Notes: generated by a model from the sequence alone, not told the origin. Positions 50,279-57,943 are shown, numbered from the stretch's first letter. The stretch is DNA of 64,000 bases from Pseudosulfitobacter pseudonitzschiae (GCF_900129395.1 NZ_FQVP01000001.1:855964-919963), one strand, 5' to 3'. Numbers and translations: made by a program.

Positions 50279-51184
50279 TCAGGCCGCGTTCTGCGCCAGA
50301 GCCGCACCCAACCGCTGTGCAAGCTGCGGCGGCAGCAGGCGTTTGGCCGAGACGCGCAGGCGGTTCATCTCGGGGATGATCCGGTCCGCGCCATAGAGGT
50401 CGAGGTATTCGAGATAGTTGTCGAACCCCTTGCGGCCGACGTAGTCGATGAACGTCTCGGACGCCGCACCATTCGCCAGGATCTCGTCGTGATGCTCGGT
50501 CTCGACGTGGTAATAGGTGAACTCGGCAGGCATGTCCGACAGCGGCACAAAGCGGATCGTATCACCGTTGACCATGGCACCGGCGTTGACCACCATGTCG
50601 TCCAGGATCATGCCGTGATCCGCCGTCAGATACAGATCGGTGTGCGGCAGGCCGTGGCCCAAGGCACCGGCGGAAATGCAAACCGGCGCGTGTTTTTCCG
50701 GCAGCGCCATGTTGCGGAACTGGCGATAGGTCTGGCGGGCCATCCACTTCACTTCTACGGCACGCCCGTCGGCGGTGGTGACCACATCCCCGATCCGCAA
50801 ATCCTCGACCGCCGTTTCGCCCGATGGCGTGGTGATGCGCGTACCGGTCAGGAAACAGTTCGCGACATCGGCGTTTTCGGGGACCGAATTGAACGTCCAG
50901 GTCGACGAGTCGGTAAAGGACCCTAAGTCGTCGTAGGCGATGTCATAGGGGATAATGTTAAAGGAACCGTCAACAAAAACAGCGTAATCTGATCCGTTTA
51001 TGGTGACAGTCGTGCCAGTGTAAGGAATAGTGGGGCCCAAAAAGTAATCCGTACCATCAATATCGCCATCACTGTTGGCATCATAAACTGTGTCGGTAAA
51101 GTTATAAACTATCACCCCATTAGAGGTGTCTGTCGGACTTGCGGAATCATACAGAAGAAAATGCGTTGTGCTGAAATTTGCCAT
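50279..51184 (-). CDS. Hint-domain (Hint_2) protein, prophage cargo
   Basis: A protein of 301 residues. The C-terminal two thirds (from about residue 108) form a Hint module: Cys110 in ANCFLTGTRI, the segment VEDLRIGDVVTTADG, and LTADHGMILDD with the conserved His. Hint modules carry out self-splicing or autoprocessing. The N-terminal 105 residues hold one EF-hand/dockerin-like loop (D35 to D46, DANSDGDIDGTD), and no signal peptide. In Rhodobacteraceae similar proteins are often exported by type I systems. It has its own terminator and AT-rich upstream DNA, so it is probably expressed from the lysogen. Confidence 0.85.
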   Translation of the reverse strand: MANFSTTHFLLYDSASPTDTSNGVIVYNFTDTVYDANSDGDIDGTDYFLGPTIPYTGTTVTINGSDYAVFVDGSFNIIPYDIAYDDLGSFTDSSTWTFNSVPENADVANCFLTGTRITTPSGETAVEDLRIGDVVTTADGRAVEVKWMARQTYRQFRNMALPEKHAPVCISAGALGHGLPHTDLYLTADHGMILDDMVVNAGAMVNGDTIRFVPLSDMPAEFTYYHVETEHHDEILANGAASETFIDYVGRKGFDNYLEYLDLYGADRIIPEMNRLRVSAKRLLPPQLAQRLGAALAQNAA

Positions 51185-51428
51185 GGATGCCTGCTTTCTG
51201 TTGCCTGGTACGTCCGTTCGGAATGACGGAGTCGTAAACTAACCTTTTTCAGCTTAGGGCTTGGTCAGGCTGAGATGCAAGAAAGGTCGTGTGAATTTCA
51301 GACCGGTTTTCCTTTGTCAAAGCCCCTGTTGTTCTAACAGCACGTTGTGACGGGGCATTCGAGTGACGCAGACCCGCAAGGACTAACCTTTGAGAAAACC
51401 GCCTCGTTCAAACCGAAGAGAAAAGCAC

Positions 51429-51833
51429 TCAGTTCGTCAGCATCCCATCACCCCTGCGATGGAACACCTCGCGCGCCGTCTTGCGGCTGTGGCAGGACTT
51501 GCAAAGCGCCTGCCAGTTGGACCGATCAAAGAACAACCGCCGGTCGCCCTTGTGCGGAATGATGTGGTCGACATCGGTCGCAGGCTCGACGGCGCCTAGT
51601 TCCGCACAGTCCACGCACAGCGGGTTGCGGCGCAGGAACTGCAACCTTCCAACAATCCAAGCTTTCAACTTGTAGAGCTGCCGGTGCGCTTGTGCATGAT
51701 CCGACAGCTGCGCCGTTGACCTGCGATATGCCAGCTTGGTTGCACGCCGCGCCTCGTGATCCTCGCAATGTGCCAAGTCTTCGACAGCCAGATCATCGCA
51801 GCCGGGCGCAGCACAGACCTTTCGCAGTGCCAT
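51429..51833 (-). CDS. HNH endonuclease
   Basis: A protein of 134 residues. A zinc site is formed by PLCVDC and LCKSCHS, and the catalytic motif is VDHIIPHKGD...NWQALC, the usual HNH order. The start MALRKVCAAPGCDD (51833) has TGGAG upstream. HNH proteins next to terminase genes assist genome cutting in many HK97-like phages; here the Hint gene separates the two. Confidence 0.9.
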   Translation of the reverse strand: MALRKVCAAPGCDDLAVEDLAHCEDHEARRATKLAYRRSTAQLSDHAQAHRQLYKLKAWIVGRLQFLRRNPLCVDCAELGAVEPATDVDHIIPHKGDRRLFFDRSNWQALCKSCHSRKTAREVFHRRGDGMLTN

Positions 51834-51921
51834 ACAGTCCAACTCCAGAACCAAACCACCAAACGCAAAGCGCCCGGAGCGGGGTTACCGTCCGGGCGCG
51901 ATTGGGGTGCTGGCACTTTGT

Positions 51922-52596
51922 CTAGGGGGGGCAGCTCTGAGACGCAATACTCTTTTTCCAAGGCGTCATCGGCGGCATCGTCTGACCCACAACCCAGCGA
52001 GACAGATTTTTGTGGATTTCAAAGGTCATACGCAGCTCAGCTAAAGCAGACCACCACAGCAAATAATTTCGTCGTGCTGCTGCAACCTGACTGCCATCGG
52101 GCCTGTAGACGACCGGACAGACCCTGACATCATGTCGACGCGGGCGCAAGCCAGACGTGTCAATCTCTACGCCCAAGCTCTCCGTTTCCGCCCTTCGTCC
52201 GAACTGATTCACCTTCCAACCCTTCGGCTCGCAACGCGGCTCAACACCGACAAACGCATCTGGCACCATCCGCTTTCTGGACAACTCAGCGATCCAGACA
52301 GCCATGCGTCGCCCACCACATCCGACGGGCAACGTCGCCACCGCCGAGGCCACCAGGTCAGCGTCAGGATCGGGATAGGACATGCCGCCGCCATCGATCC
52401 GACAACCCAATGCGCCGCGCTGCACCATCCGGTAAGCGTTGCCCGCATGACCATAGCCCTGTACCAACGTGCCCGCGTCCTCGAAATCCACCTGGGCGCA
52501 CTCATCGGCGAAAGCCCACTCTAGCAGCCGTTGGATCGAGATCTCGCGTCGGACACGGCCCATGGCGTCCGCCGTGACAGCCCCCTGCACACTCAT
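51922..52596 (-). CDS. conserved phage hypothetical protein
   Basis: A protein of 224 residues, mixed alpha/beta, without membrane segments. Segments such as ISIQRLLEWAFADECAQVDF and YPDPDADLVASAVATLP are distinctive but I cannot assign a family. It overlaps the preceding gene by 4 bp and is the last gene of the replication cluster before HNH. A late-gene regulator is an idea from position only. Confidence 0.65.
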   Translation of the reverse strand: MSVQGAVTADAMGRVRREISIQRLLEWAFADECAQVDFEDAGTLVQGYGHAGNAYRMVQRGALGCRIDGGGMSYPDPDADLVASAVATLPVGCGGRRMAVWIAELSRKRMVPDAFVGVEPRCEPKGWKVNQFGRRAETESLGVEIDTSGLRPRRHDVRVCPVVYRPDGSQVAAARRNYLLWWSALAELRMTFEIHKNLSRWVVGQTMPPMTPWKKSIASQSCPP

Positions 52597-53195
52597 GCTG
52601 CGTCACCTGCAGCACGTCCCGCCTCACCCTTGGCAACCAGCGCCTCGGCGCGCGCCTTGTCGCGGTCATAGCGCCCCAACAACGCTTCATCGTACATCCG
52701 CCCGCAGTCGCGCAGCTCACGCGCCCGCAGTACGTCCGAATGCAGTTCGGCGGCACGACGCGCTACCATCGCGGCCTCGCCAACCATCACAGGTGGGCGG
52801 CGTTTCCTTTCGATGAACCGAAGTTCCTCCACCAGCCGACCAGGAACGCCCGCGGCCTCGGGACCGGCGCGGCTGCCAAACCAACTGGACAGCTCGGGCA
52901 ATTCTTCGATCGGACGCGGACACAGTCCTTGGGCAACACCGGCAATCGAGACGAAGGCGGGCCAGAAGCACTTCGCCGATCCCTCGCCGTTCGCCTCCAT
53001 CCAGCCACGCATCATCACCAACTGACGATCCGATAACCGTGCCAGCTCATCGCAAACGCGATCGAGAAACGCGCGCTGTGTGTCCGGCGAAGTGCCATGT
53101 TTTCCCCGCATCCCGCCCGCTGCCAATGGGTCGATCACCAGACGCCGCACACGCGCCCGCTTACTCTCGGTTTTCGTGCAATCCTGCTCAGTCAT
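52593..53195 (-). CDS. conserved phage protein next to initiator
   Basis: A helical, Arg-rich protein of 200 residues (RVRRLVIDPLAAGGMRGKHG, then SDRQLVMMRGWMEANGEG). The gene overlaps the initiator-like gene by 4 bp. The location is that of a helicase loader (lambda P) but no signature supports this, so the assignment stays open. Confidence 0.65.
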   Translation of the reverse strand: MTEQDCTKTESKRARVRRLVIDPLAAGGMRGKHGTSPDTQRAFLDRVCDELARLSDRQLVMMRGWMEANGEGSAKCFWPAFVSIAGVAQGLCPRPIEELPELSSWFGSRAGPEAAGVPGRLVEELRFIERKRRPPVMVGEAAMVARRAAELHSDVLRARELRDCGRMYDEALLGRYDRDKARAEALVAKGEAGRAAGDAA

Positions 53196-53869
53196 GCCTT
53201 GCCCCCTTCATTGGAAAATCCGGCCTTGGCCAGTTCGTCATCGGACAGAAGTCCGGATGCGATGATGTGATCGCGCTCCCACGGCTGCAGATCATCGAAC
53301 GCGGTGGGGCGGCCTTCCCGCCACCGCTGCACAGCCCGCTCTGCCGACTTTTGAACCAACGGGTTCTGCGATCTACGACCAGCACTGCCCTGACGCTGCG
53401 ACGCGCACGCGCGCTGGTTAATTACAGGTTCCTTTACAGGTTTATCTCCACCACGGTGGAGATGGGATTGGCCAGAAAGTGGAGATGGATTGGCCCGAAA
53501 AGTGGAGATGGTTCCGTCTCCACTTTCTGGAGTTGGCTTTGGCTTCTTTCCATCTCCACTTTCTGGAGTTGGGTTCTGGGCTTTGAACCCATCCTCAAAC
53601 GGAAAAAGATATCGTGTCGGGCGCTTCTTCCTGGTCTTTGCATCGACACGCTGATGGCGCGAGATCAGACCATCATTCTCAAGCCGTTTAAGGATCAAAT
53701 TCAGCCCGCTGTTGGACAGGTTGCACTTCTCCATCAGGTAAGCCTGCGCAGGAAAACACCCGTTCGAGGGGTTGTGGCAATCGCACAGGTGAAACATCAC
53801 CCGGAACGCACCCGCCGTCATCGTCTCCGGTGCGAGATTTGCTAACCAATTTGTAGCCTTATGGCTCAT
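53192..53869 (-). CDS. winged-helix replication initiator-like protein (lambda O-like)
   Basis: A protein of 225 residues. Residues about 1-95 are a helix-turn-helix domain (MTAGAFRVMFHLCDCHNPSNG, then CNLSNSGLNLILKRLENDGLI), like phage initiators that bind iterons. The middle is low-complexity with PTPESGDG repeats; the C-terminal part is helical. The middle DNA carries inverted and direct repeats (see separate entry), as lambda ori lies inside gene O. Coupled by ATGA to the next gene. Confidence 0.7.
   Translation of the reverse strand: MSHKATNWLANLAPETMTAGAFRVMFHLCDCHNPSNGCFPAQAYLMEKCNLSNSGLNLILKRLENDGLISRHQRVDAKTRKKRPTRYLFPFEDGFKAQNPTPESGDGKKPKPTPESGDGTISTFRANPSPLSGQSHLHRGGDKPVKEPVINQRACASQRQGSAGRRSQNPLVQKSAERAVQRWREGRPTAFDDLQPWERDHIIASGLLSDDELAKAGFSNEGGKA
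53449..53566. repeat. iteron-like cluster, candidate phage replication origin
   Basis: The 17-mer CCAGAAAGTGGAGATGG is at 53472-53488, a two-mismatch copy at 53495-53511, and a partial copy at 53456-53465. The first three are spaced 23 bp. Inverted copies are at 53514-53530 (one mismatch) and 53550-53566 (exact). As 23 is not a multiple of three, the copies are read in different codon frames, so protein repetition does not explain them. Confidence 0.75.
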
Positions 53870-53892
53870 TGTTAAACTGCCTGTTGAATCGT

Positions 53893-54177
53893 CTAAGTTG
53901 TCGGTTGAAGAGCCTCAAAAGCGGCCTGACAGGCCCGCTTGATCTGTGCCTTGGGTGCAGTGGTGCGCCCGAGGTCGATTGGGAAATTGCCTGTGATTGT
54001 CAGATCGGGTTGACCGGTAACCGCCAACACCGTCCCAAGGAACCTGCCGTAGTCATCCGCACCCGTCGGGGTGATCTCGACGATGTCGTGGATCGGCCCA
54101 TCAGGAGCGCGCAGATAGCCGCGCAGCAGCGGTATCTCCGGGATCAGCTCGAACTCGAGACACAGCGTCCTAGCCAT
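53893..54177 (-). CDS. small hypothetical phage protein
   Basis: A protein of 94 residues, beta then helix, starting MARTLCLEFELIPEIPLLRG. The start at 54177 overlaps the end of the preceding gene by 8 bp, which suggests coupled translation. It lies 24 bp before the initiator-like gene. The family is not recognised. Confidence 0.65.
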   Translation of the reverse strand: MARTLCLEFELIPEIPLLRGYLRAPDGPIHDIVEITPTGADDYGRFLGTVLAVTGQPDLTITGNFPIDLGRTTAPKAQIKRACQAAFEALQPTT

Positions 54178-54736
54178 CGCGCGCCGCCTTCTGTGCCTCG
54201 TGGGACGCGCCACCGCGTATCGCCGCCTGCAGCTCCAAAACACCAGCTTTCGTGCTGAAATGGCCGCGCAGAGACTCGGCCACGGCATCGCCGTTCAGAC
54301 CAGCCAGATTGCCGACCTCGCGCGGATCTCTTGATCCAACCCAAGGCGGGGGATGATCGCGCTTCAAGTATTCCTCGCAGGCCTCCAGGATGGCTTGCTG
54401 CAGCACGACGCACCAGAACCGCCGCAGCTGACGGTCCAATCCGCCATCCCCGTGCGAGTTGCGCCACTCCAGCGGCCAGGCAGGGCGGACCTGCCCCTCG
54501 TTGCGTGGGTGATCAGGATCGGCACATTCGTACTCCTGACGCGCGACGACCAAGTCATGCAGCACATAAAATTGTCCAATCGGAATGCGCAAAAGGTCCG
54601 GATCATCGGGTTCCTTGGGTTCGACCGGCGCCAGCGGACGCCGCTCAGGTTTCTGCGCTTTCCGCACCGTTGGCCGCGGCGGCGCATCCAGGTCGATCAG
54701 CGCCGCGCGCAATTCATCCAGATAAGCCACACTCAT
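54170..54736 (-). CDS. hypothetical phage protein
   Basis: A protein of 188 residues starting MSVAYLDELRAALIDLD, with a Lys/Pro/Glu-rich linker and a helical C-terminal half containing RRFWCVVLQQAILEACEEYLKR. The ATG at 54736 overlaps the ParB/Srx gene by ATGA, so the longer frame to 54919 is not used. The function is unknown; it is part of the replication/early cluster. Confidence 0.65.
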   Translation of the reverse strand: MSVAYLDELRAALIDLDAPPRPTVRKAQKPERRPLAPVEPKEPDDPDLLRIPIGQFYVLHDLVVARQEYECADPDHPRNEGQVRPAWPLEWRNSHGDGGLDRQLRRFWCVVLQQAILEACEEYLKRDHPPPWVGSRDPREVGNLAGLNGDAVAESLRGHFSTKAGVLELQAAIRGGASHEAQKAARDG

Positions 54737-55581
54737 GCCGCCACGCCCCCGCGCCTGTTCCAGTCCTGCATCAAGATCAACAGCACATCGCGCATCATCG
54801 TGATCCGCGTGACGTTCTTGTACCGCGGCTCTTCGCGCAGACGGTCGACCTTGCGATGCAACAGCTTGAAGTCCTGCGCATTCAGAAAGGCCACCAACAG
54901 GCTCTCCCCCATCGGGCAATTCGCCAGTGCGTGGATCAGCGGCGACATGAACGCCTCTTTGAACGCATCCGCCGCCGCTCCGTGGGTCGAGGCCATCAAT
55001 GCGGCAAGCGCCCGCGTGACAGCCCAGCCCTTGCCCGCCCGGCAGAACCCGCGCACCATCGAAATCGAGTAGACCTCGCCCGCCTTCTTTTCCGCCGCCG
55101 AATGGTTCGACAACATCACCCGACAGCCTGCGGCCTCAACAACTTCGCGCACCTGGATGGCCCAGGCGTCGCCCGCCATCAGACCGGCGCGGTAGAGGTG
55201 GAACATCGACACCTTGGTCACGGCGCCGTTGACCGCCATGAACGACGACGCCTGATGCGCTCGTGACATCGGCACCACCAGCGCGGGCACTGCGTCATAC
55301 CCCGCCCGAAGGGCAGCGTGCGACCGGTGCTGGCCATCGATCAGCGCATAGCGCCCGTCACCAAGAGGCGAGACCAGAACCGGCGTGAAAAACCGCCAGT
55401 CGAACGCGACCGAGATGGCGTTGATCTTGTTCCAGTTCTCGCGCGCCAACGGGCGCTGATATCCGGTGTCAATCACCAGCGCACGGACCGGAATCCACTC
55501 TAGCGCCAGTTCCGGGGGCGGCTTTGGCGTAGGCCTGAAATCATCGGGCAAAACGATGGGGCGAAAGTCGGCGTCAGACAT
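54733..55581 (-). CDS. ParB/Srx-superfamily DGQHR-type protein
   Basis: A protein of 282 residues. The N-terminal domain has the segment TGYQRPL and the motif YALIDGQHRSHAALRAG, which places it in the ParB/sulfiredoxin superfamily near the DGQHR group. The C-terminal part is helical with no recognised fold. It starts at 55581, overlapping the methyltransferase stop by one base. The function in phage replication or DNA modification is inferred from position only. Confidence 0.75.
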   Translation of the reverse strand: MSDADFRPIVLPDDFRPTPKPPPELALEWIPVRALVIDTGYQRPLARENWNKINAISVAFDWRFFTPVLVSPLGDGRYALIDGQHRSHAALRAGYDAVPALVVPMSRAHQASSFMAVNGAVTKVSMFHLYRAGLMAGDAWAIQVREVVEAAGCRVMLSNHSAAEKKAGEVYSISMVRGFCRAGKGWAVTRALAALMASTHGAAADAFKEAFMSPLIHALANCPMGESLLVAFLNAQDFKLLHRKVDRLREEPRYKNVTRITMMRDVLLILMQDWNRRGGVAA

Positions 55582-56357
55582 CAAAGATTCTCCAGCAAGG
55601 GCGCGGGTGACAGACCGGCAGGCGCGCGCAGATGCGCAGGCACGGGCGGGTAATCCCCGGGACGGGTCAGGGCCTTGCGGCACGGGGGAATGCGGCGCTT
55701 GAACGAGGCAGCGACATCATCGACGGTCACGCAGGGTTTGAGCCAGACCAGCCACTGGTAGGACGTGGCACTGCTGGGCTTTTCCAGCTTGCCCTTGGTC
55801 AAATCGTGGGGATCGTCCTTCGAGGGGCGCCAGACCGGCACGTCCGGGTCCAGCAGAACCCCCTGCCACATCACCACCCGCTCGACGAAGGGCAGCGCCC
55901 AGGTCTCCGGCCTGTCGCGAAAGAGGGCTTGGTAGCGCGCCGTGCCCTCGTCGAAGGAGGTGCGGACCAGGACCGCCACGCCGACCTCGGCCAGCTCCAG
56001 CGCCCGCAGGATGAACTGCGGGCCCAGACGGAACGGCGGGTTGGTGATGATCCAGTCGATGCCGACCGGCGGCTCCAGATCCGGCATCAGGAAGTCGACG
56101 CGCCCCGCCATGCCCTCATAGCCATAGTCGTGCACATCCGTGGTCCAGACCTCGGCAAATTCCTCACTCAGCACGCGGGCCATCTGGCCTCGGTTGCAGG
56201 CAGGCTCCCATGCGCGTTGCACGTCCAGCGGCTGGTTCATCTGCTTCAGGAACGCCAGCAGCGCCCGCGTGGCCCAGGGCGGGGTCGGGAAGTCGTCGAG
56301 ACTGTCGGTCGGCTCGGCGCGCTGCTGCATGACGGCGGAGGATCTGTTCTGGCTCAT
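55581..56357 (-). CDS. phage DNA methyltransferase, NPPF type
   Basis: A protein of 258 residues in the class I SAM fold. The SAM motif is WEPACNRGQMARVL, the acidic residue follows in TTDVHDYGYEG, and the catalytic motif is TNPPF, as in N6-adenine (and some N4-cytosine) DNA methyltransferases. No restriction gene lies nearby. It may protect phage DNA or mark the origin. The start at 56357 (MSQNRSSAVM) precedes the conserved part. Confidence 0.8.
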   Translation of the reverse strand: MSQNRSSAVMQQRAEPTDSLDDFPTPPWATRALLAFLKQMNQPLDVQRAWEPACNRGQMARVLSEEFAEVWTTDVHDYGYEGMAGRVDFLMPDLEPPVGIDWIITNPPFRLGPQFILRALELAEVGVAVLVRTSFDEGTARYQALFRDRPETWALPFVERVVMWQGVLLDPDVPVWRPSKDDPHDLTKGKLEKPSSATSYQWLVWLKPCVTVDDVAASFKRRIPPCRKALTRPGDYPPVPAHLRAPAGLSPAPLLENL

Positions 56358-56439
56358 ATCGCCCACCGCGAAAAGTGCTGACCCGCAATCTCTCCAGCGC
56401 AAGATGTTGACACCCAGCCACTCACCACACAAAGTGAGT

Positions 56440-56469
56440 GACATGACGGGGATGCCACCCCGCCATGTC
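56440..56469. repeat. imperfect inverted repeat upstream of the methyltransferase gene
   Basis: GACATG-A-CGGGG pairs with CCCCG-C-CATGTC around a 6-nt loop. A second small repeat, CACTCAC / GTGAGTG, lies at 56419-56440. They precede the leftward methyltransferase operon and may be regulatory; no U-run is present. Confidence 0.6.
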
Positions 56470-56533
56470 TATCCACCCGCGCCACCATTGAAAGGAACAG
56501 CGAATTGATTTCCCTGTATTTGAAAACTCCGTT

Positions 56534-56824
56534 TTGAAACTGCCCACGCCAAATGAAAATGTGGACCACAAGCAGTCGCAGGATGAGTTGCAACGCGCAC
56601 GCAACGCGTGTGAAGAACGCATAAAAAACATTGAAAATATTGTCTTGCTTAATCTGGAGCTTCACAAAACGGTTCTGAGCGTCTTGCTCGACAGAAAGAT
56701 CGTTGATCTCAACGCGCTGATTGATACTCTTGAAGAGATTAAAACAAAGCAAACCGATAATTTTCCACGCAGCGTCGTAGAAGACTTGATCGTGAGCTTT
56801 AAGAACAGCTTTGGCACCGCATAA
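56534..56824 (+). CDS. AT-rich helical protein with non-ATG start
   Basis: The product is about 96 residues, strongly helical and coiled-coil-like (RARNACEERIKNIENIVLL, then VDLNALIDTLEEIKTK). The frame has no ATG: TTG at 56534 is the shown start. An ATT at 56504 with AAAGGA 7 bases upstream is also possible and would add ten residues. GC is much lower than in neighbouring genes, and it runs against the surrounding leftward genes. It has the marks of a recent insertion; an antisense frame is less protein-like. Confidence 0.45.
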   Translation: MKLPTPNENVDHKQSQDELQRARNACEERIKNIENIVLLNLELHKTVLSVLLDRKIVDLNALIDTLEEIKTKQTDNFPRSVVEDLIVSFKNSFGTA

Positions 56825-56854
56825 CTTTCTAAACAACATTTGCATTTACCCCCT

Positions 56855-57103
56855 TCAGTTGTGCTTCAAGAAACGAAGGAAAGGTGCCTCCCCGCCGTGC
56901 GACCCTGAAACTGTCGGGACGGCGGCAACCCTCAAACCGCCGCCCCGACCTTGATCCGCTCGACGCCGCGCGCACATCCCCGTGCGAGACGCACAGCGGA
57001 AGGGATCAAACTGTTGCGCACACCGGCCGCCACCGGTGTGCGCGGACCATCGACCCCGGGAGGAGGAAAGATCGACGGATGGGAAACCTCGGGGAGACAT
57101 CAT
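56855..57103 (-). CDS. doubtful 82-codon frame coupled to the upstream gene
   Basis: The frame begins with ATG overlapping the stop of the 48-residue gene as ATGA, which is the coupling used throughout this phage. However, the product is Arg/Gly/Ser-rich low complexity and spans a strong hairpin (57016-57043), so it may be only an untranslated leader. Confidence 0.25.
   Translation of the reverse strand: MMSPRGFPSVDLSSSRGRWSAHTGGGRCAQQFDPFRCASRTGMCARRRADQGRGGGLRVAAVPTVSGSHGGEAPFLRFLKHN
57016..57043. repeat. perfect 11-bp hairpin in the early leftward leader
   Basis: GCGCACACCGG and its exact complement CCGGTGTGCGC flank a 6-nt loop. It has no U-run on either side. It lies in the leftward early transcript between small regulator genes and the replication operon, where a lambda-like phage would carry a terminator or antitermination signal. 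Confidence 0.65.
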
Positions 57104-57246
57104 TTGCCTCCGTAGAGCTTATGGAAAAATTTTTCCGACCGGTGGCGCCAGCGACGCGAACGCCTCTGCCACCACGCCGCGATCAGGTCAGCGCGGGCGG
57201 CCCACGCCTGGAACCAGATCGCAGCGATGCGCGTGCCGAGCCTCAT
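57100..57246 (-). CDS. 48-residue basic protein
   Basis: Starts MRLGTRIAAIWFQAWAARAD and ends KFFHKLYGGK. It contains many Trp, Arg and Ala and looks amphipathic. The ATG at 57246 overlaps the stop of the preceding helix-turn-helix-like gene as ATGA, good evidence for translation despite its size. The function is unknown. Confidence 0.5.
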   Translation of the reverse strand: MRLGTRIAAIWFQAWAARADLIAAWWQRRSRRWRHRSEKFFHKLYGGK

Positions 57247-57530
57247 GCTGCCCGGCCCCCGCGCACGCCATCCAGCGCGCACTCGACACCGGCCAGAACC
57301 ATCACCGCGGTGACATAGCTCAACGCCGCGTCATTCTCGCAGTTGAGCCAGTTGGTGATCTGTCGCTCGGATACACCTAAAACCGGCGCGCCCAAACGGG
57401 CCACTTCCGTATTCGATGTCGCCGGAAATGCCCGCCAAAGCAGCGCCGCAAACCACTTGCGCGACAGGCTTTTGTGCTGTCCCCCAAGAAAATCGTCCCG
57501 TCGGACATTTTTTGAAAGATTTTTCCGCAT
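57243..57530 (-). CDS. putative DNA-binding early regulator
   Basis: A protein of 95 residues. The basic N-terminus MRKNLSKNVRRDDF is followed by a segment LGVSERQITNWLNCENDAAL that looks like a helix-turn-helix (recognition helix at ERQITNWL). ATG at 57530 has GGAG 5 bases upstream. It is the first gene after the cro-like gene and a terminator-like hairpin, the position of lambda cII. Confidence 0.6.
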   Translation of the reverse strand: MRKNLSKNVRRDDFLGGQHKSLSRKWFAALLWRAFPATSNTEVARLGAPVLGVSERQITNWLNCENDAALSYVTAVMVLAGVECALDGVRGGRAA

Positions 57531-57589
57531 GTTCACTCCATCTTTGACCTGTGAACAGTCAGCAGATGAAACAGCTTGAAGGGCGAAAT

Positions 57590-57621
57590 GGGGTGCGCAG
57601 GCAGCGCGCCCCTTTTCGTTT
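57590..57621. terminator. terminator-like hairpin downstream of cro
   Basis: The 9-bp stem GGGGTGCGC / GCGCGCCCC (one wobble) with 5-nt loop is followed by TTTTCGTTT on the plus strand; leftward, the stem is followed only by ATTTCG. It sits 20 bp after the cro-like gene, the place of lambda tR1. Termination of rightward transcripts is the stronger prediction. Confidence 0.6.
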
Positions 57622-57640
57622 GTTGGGTAAGCCGCAGAAC

Positions 57641-57889
57641 TCATGGCGCGCTCTTCGAAGAACGCGTTTTGTCATTCAGCTTTATCAGAGGCTTAAAATC
57701 AAAGAGATCTGTCAGCGGAGGGCTAACACTTCTTTCAAGAGCTAGATCACATAGCGCTTTGTACCATCTGGGCGGTATTTTTTCGGCCGAGATATGCGTG
57801 TGCAAAGTCGTAGACTTCACGCCCAAGCGAGAGGATACGGCACGATACCCGCCAAGTTCTTCAATGAATAGTCTGGGTGTTCTGCTCAT
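57641..57889 (-). CDS. Cro-like repressor
   Basis: A protein of 82 residues starting MSRTPRLFIEELGGYRAVSSRLG; with KSTTLHTHIS following, this gives a helix-turn-helix typical of small Cro/YdaS-type proteins. It is divergent from the CI-like gene across an operator region and would be transcribed from the leftward promoter at 57898-57926. It would switch off cI and early genes. Confidence 0.75.
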   Translation of the reverse strand: MSRTPRLFIEELGGYRAVSSRLGVKSTTLHTHISAEKIPPRWYKALCDLALERSVSPPLTDLFDFKPLIKLNDKTRSSKSAP

Positions 57890-57897
57890 AGCGAACA

Positions 57898-57926
57898 GAT
57901 TTAGTCCGAAAAATTCAGACCGTCAA
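57898..57926 (-). promoter_or_regulatory. leftward cro promoter with operator O1 in its spacer
   Basis: Reading leftward: -35 TTGACG (57926-57921), a spacer of exactly 17 bp that is the operator GTCTGAATTTTTCGGAC (57920-57904), then -10 TAAATC (57903-57898). The operator is GTCCGA-N5-TCGGAC with one mismatch. Repressor bound here must block the promoter. Confidence 0.75.
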
Positions 57927-57943
57927 TAATCCGATCAAAAAAA

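Noticed and set aside
53192..53869. PTPESGDG repeats as a purely protein-level repeat
   Set aside because: Other copies of the same DNA element are read in different frames, so protein repetition does not explain the pattern.
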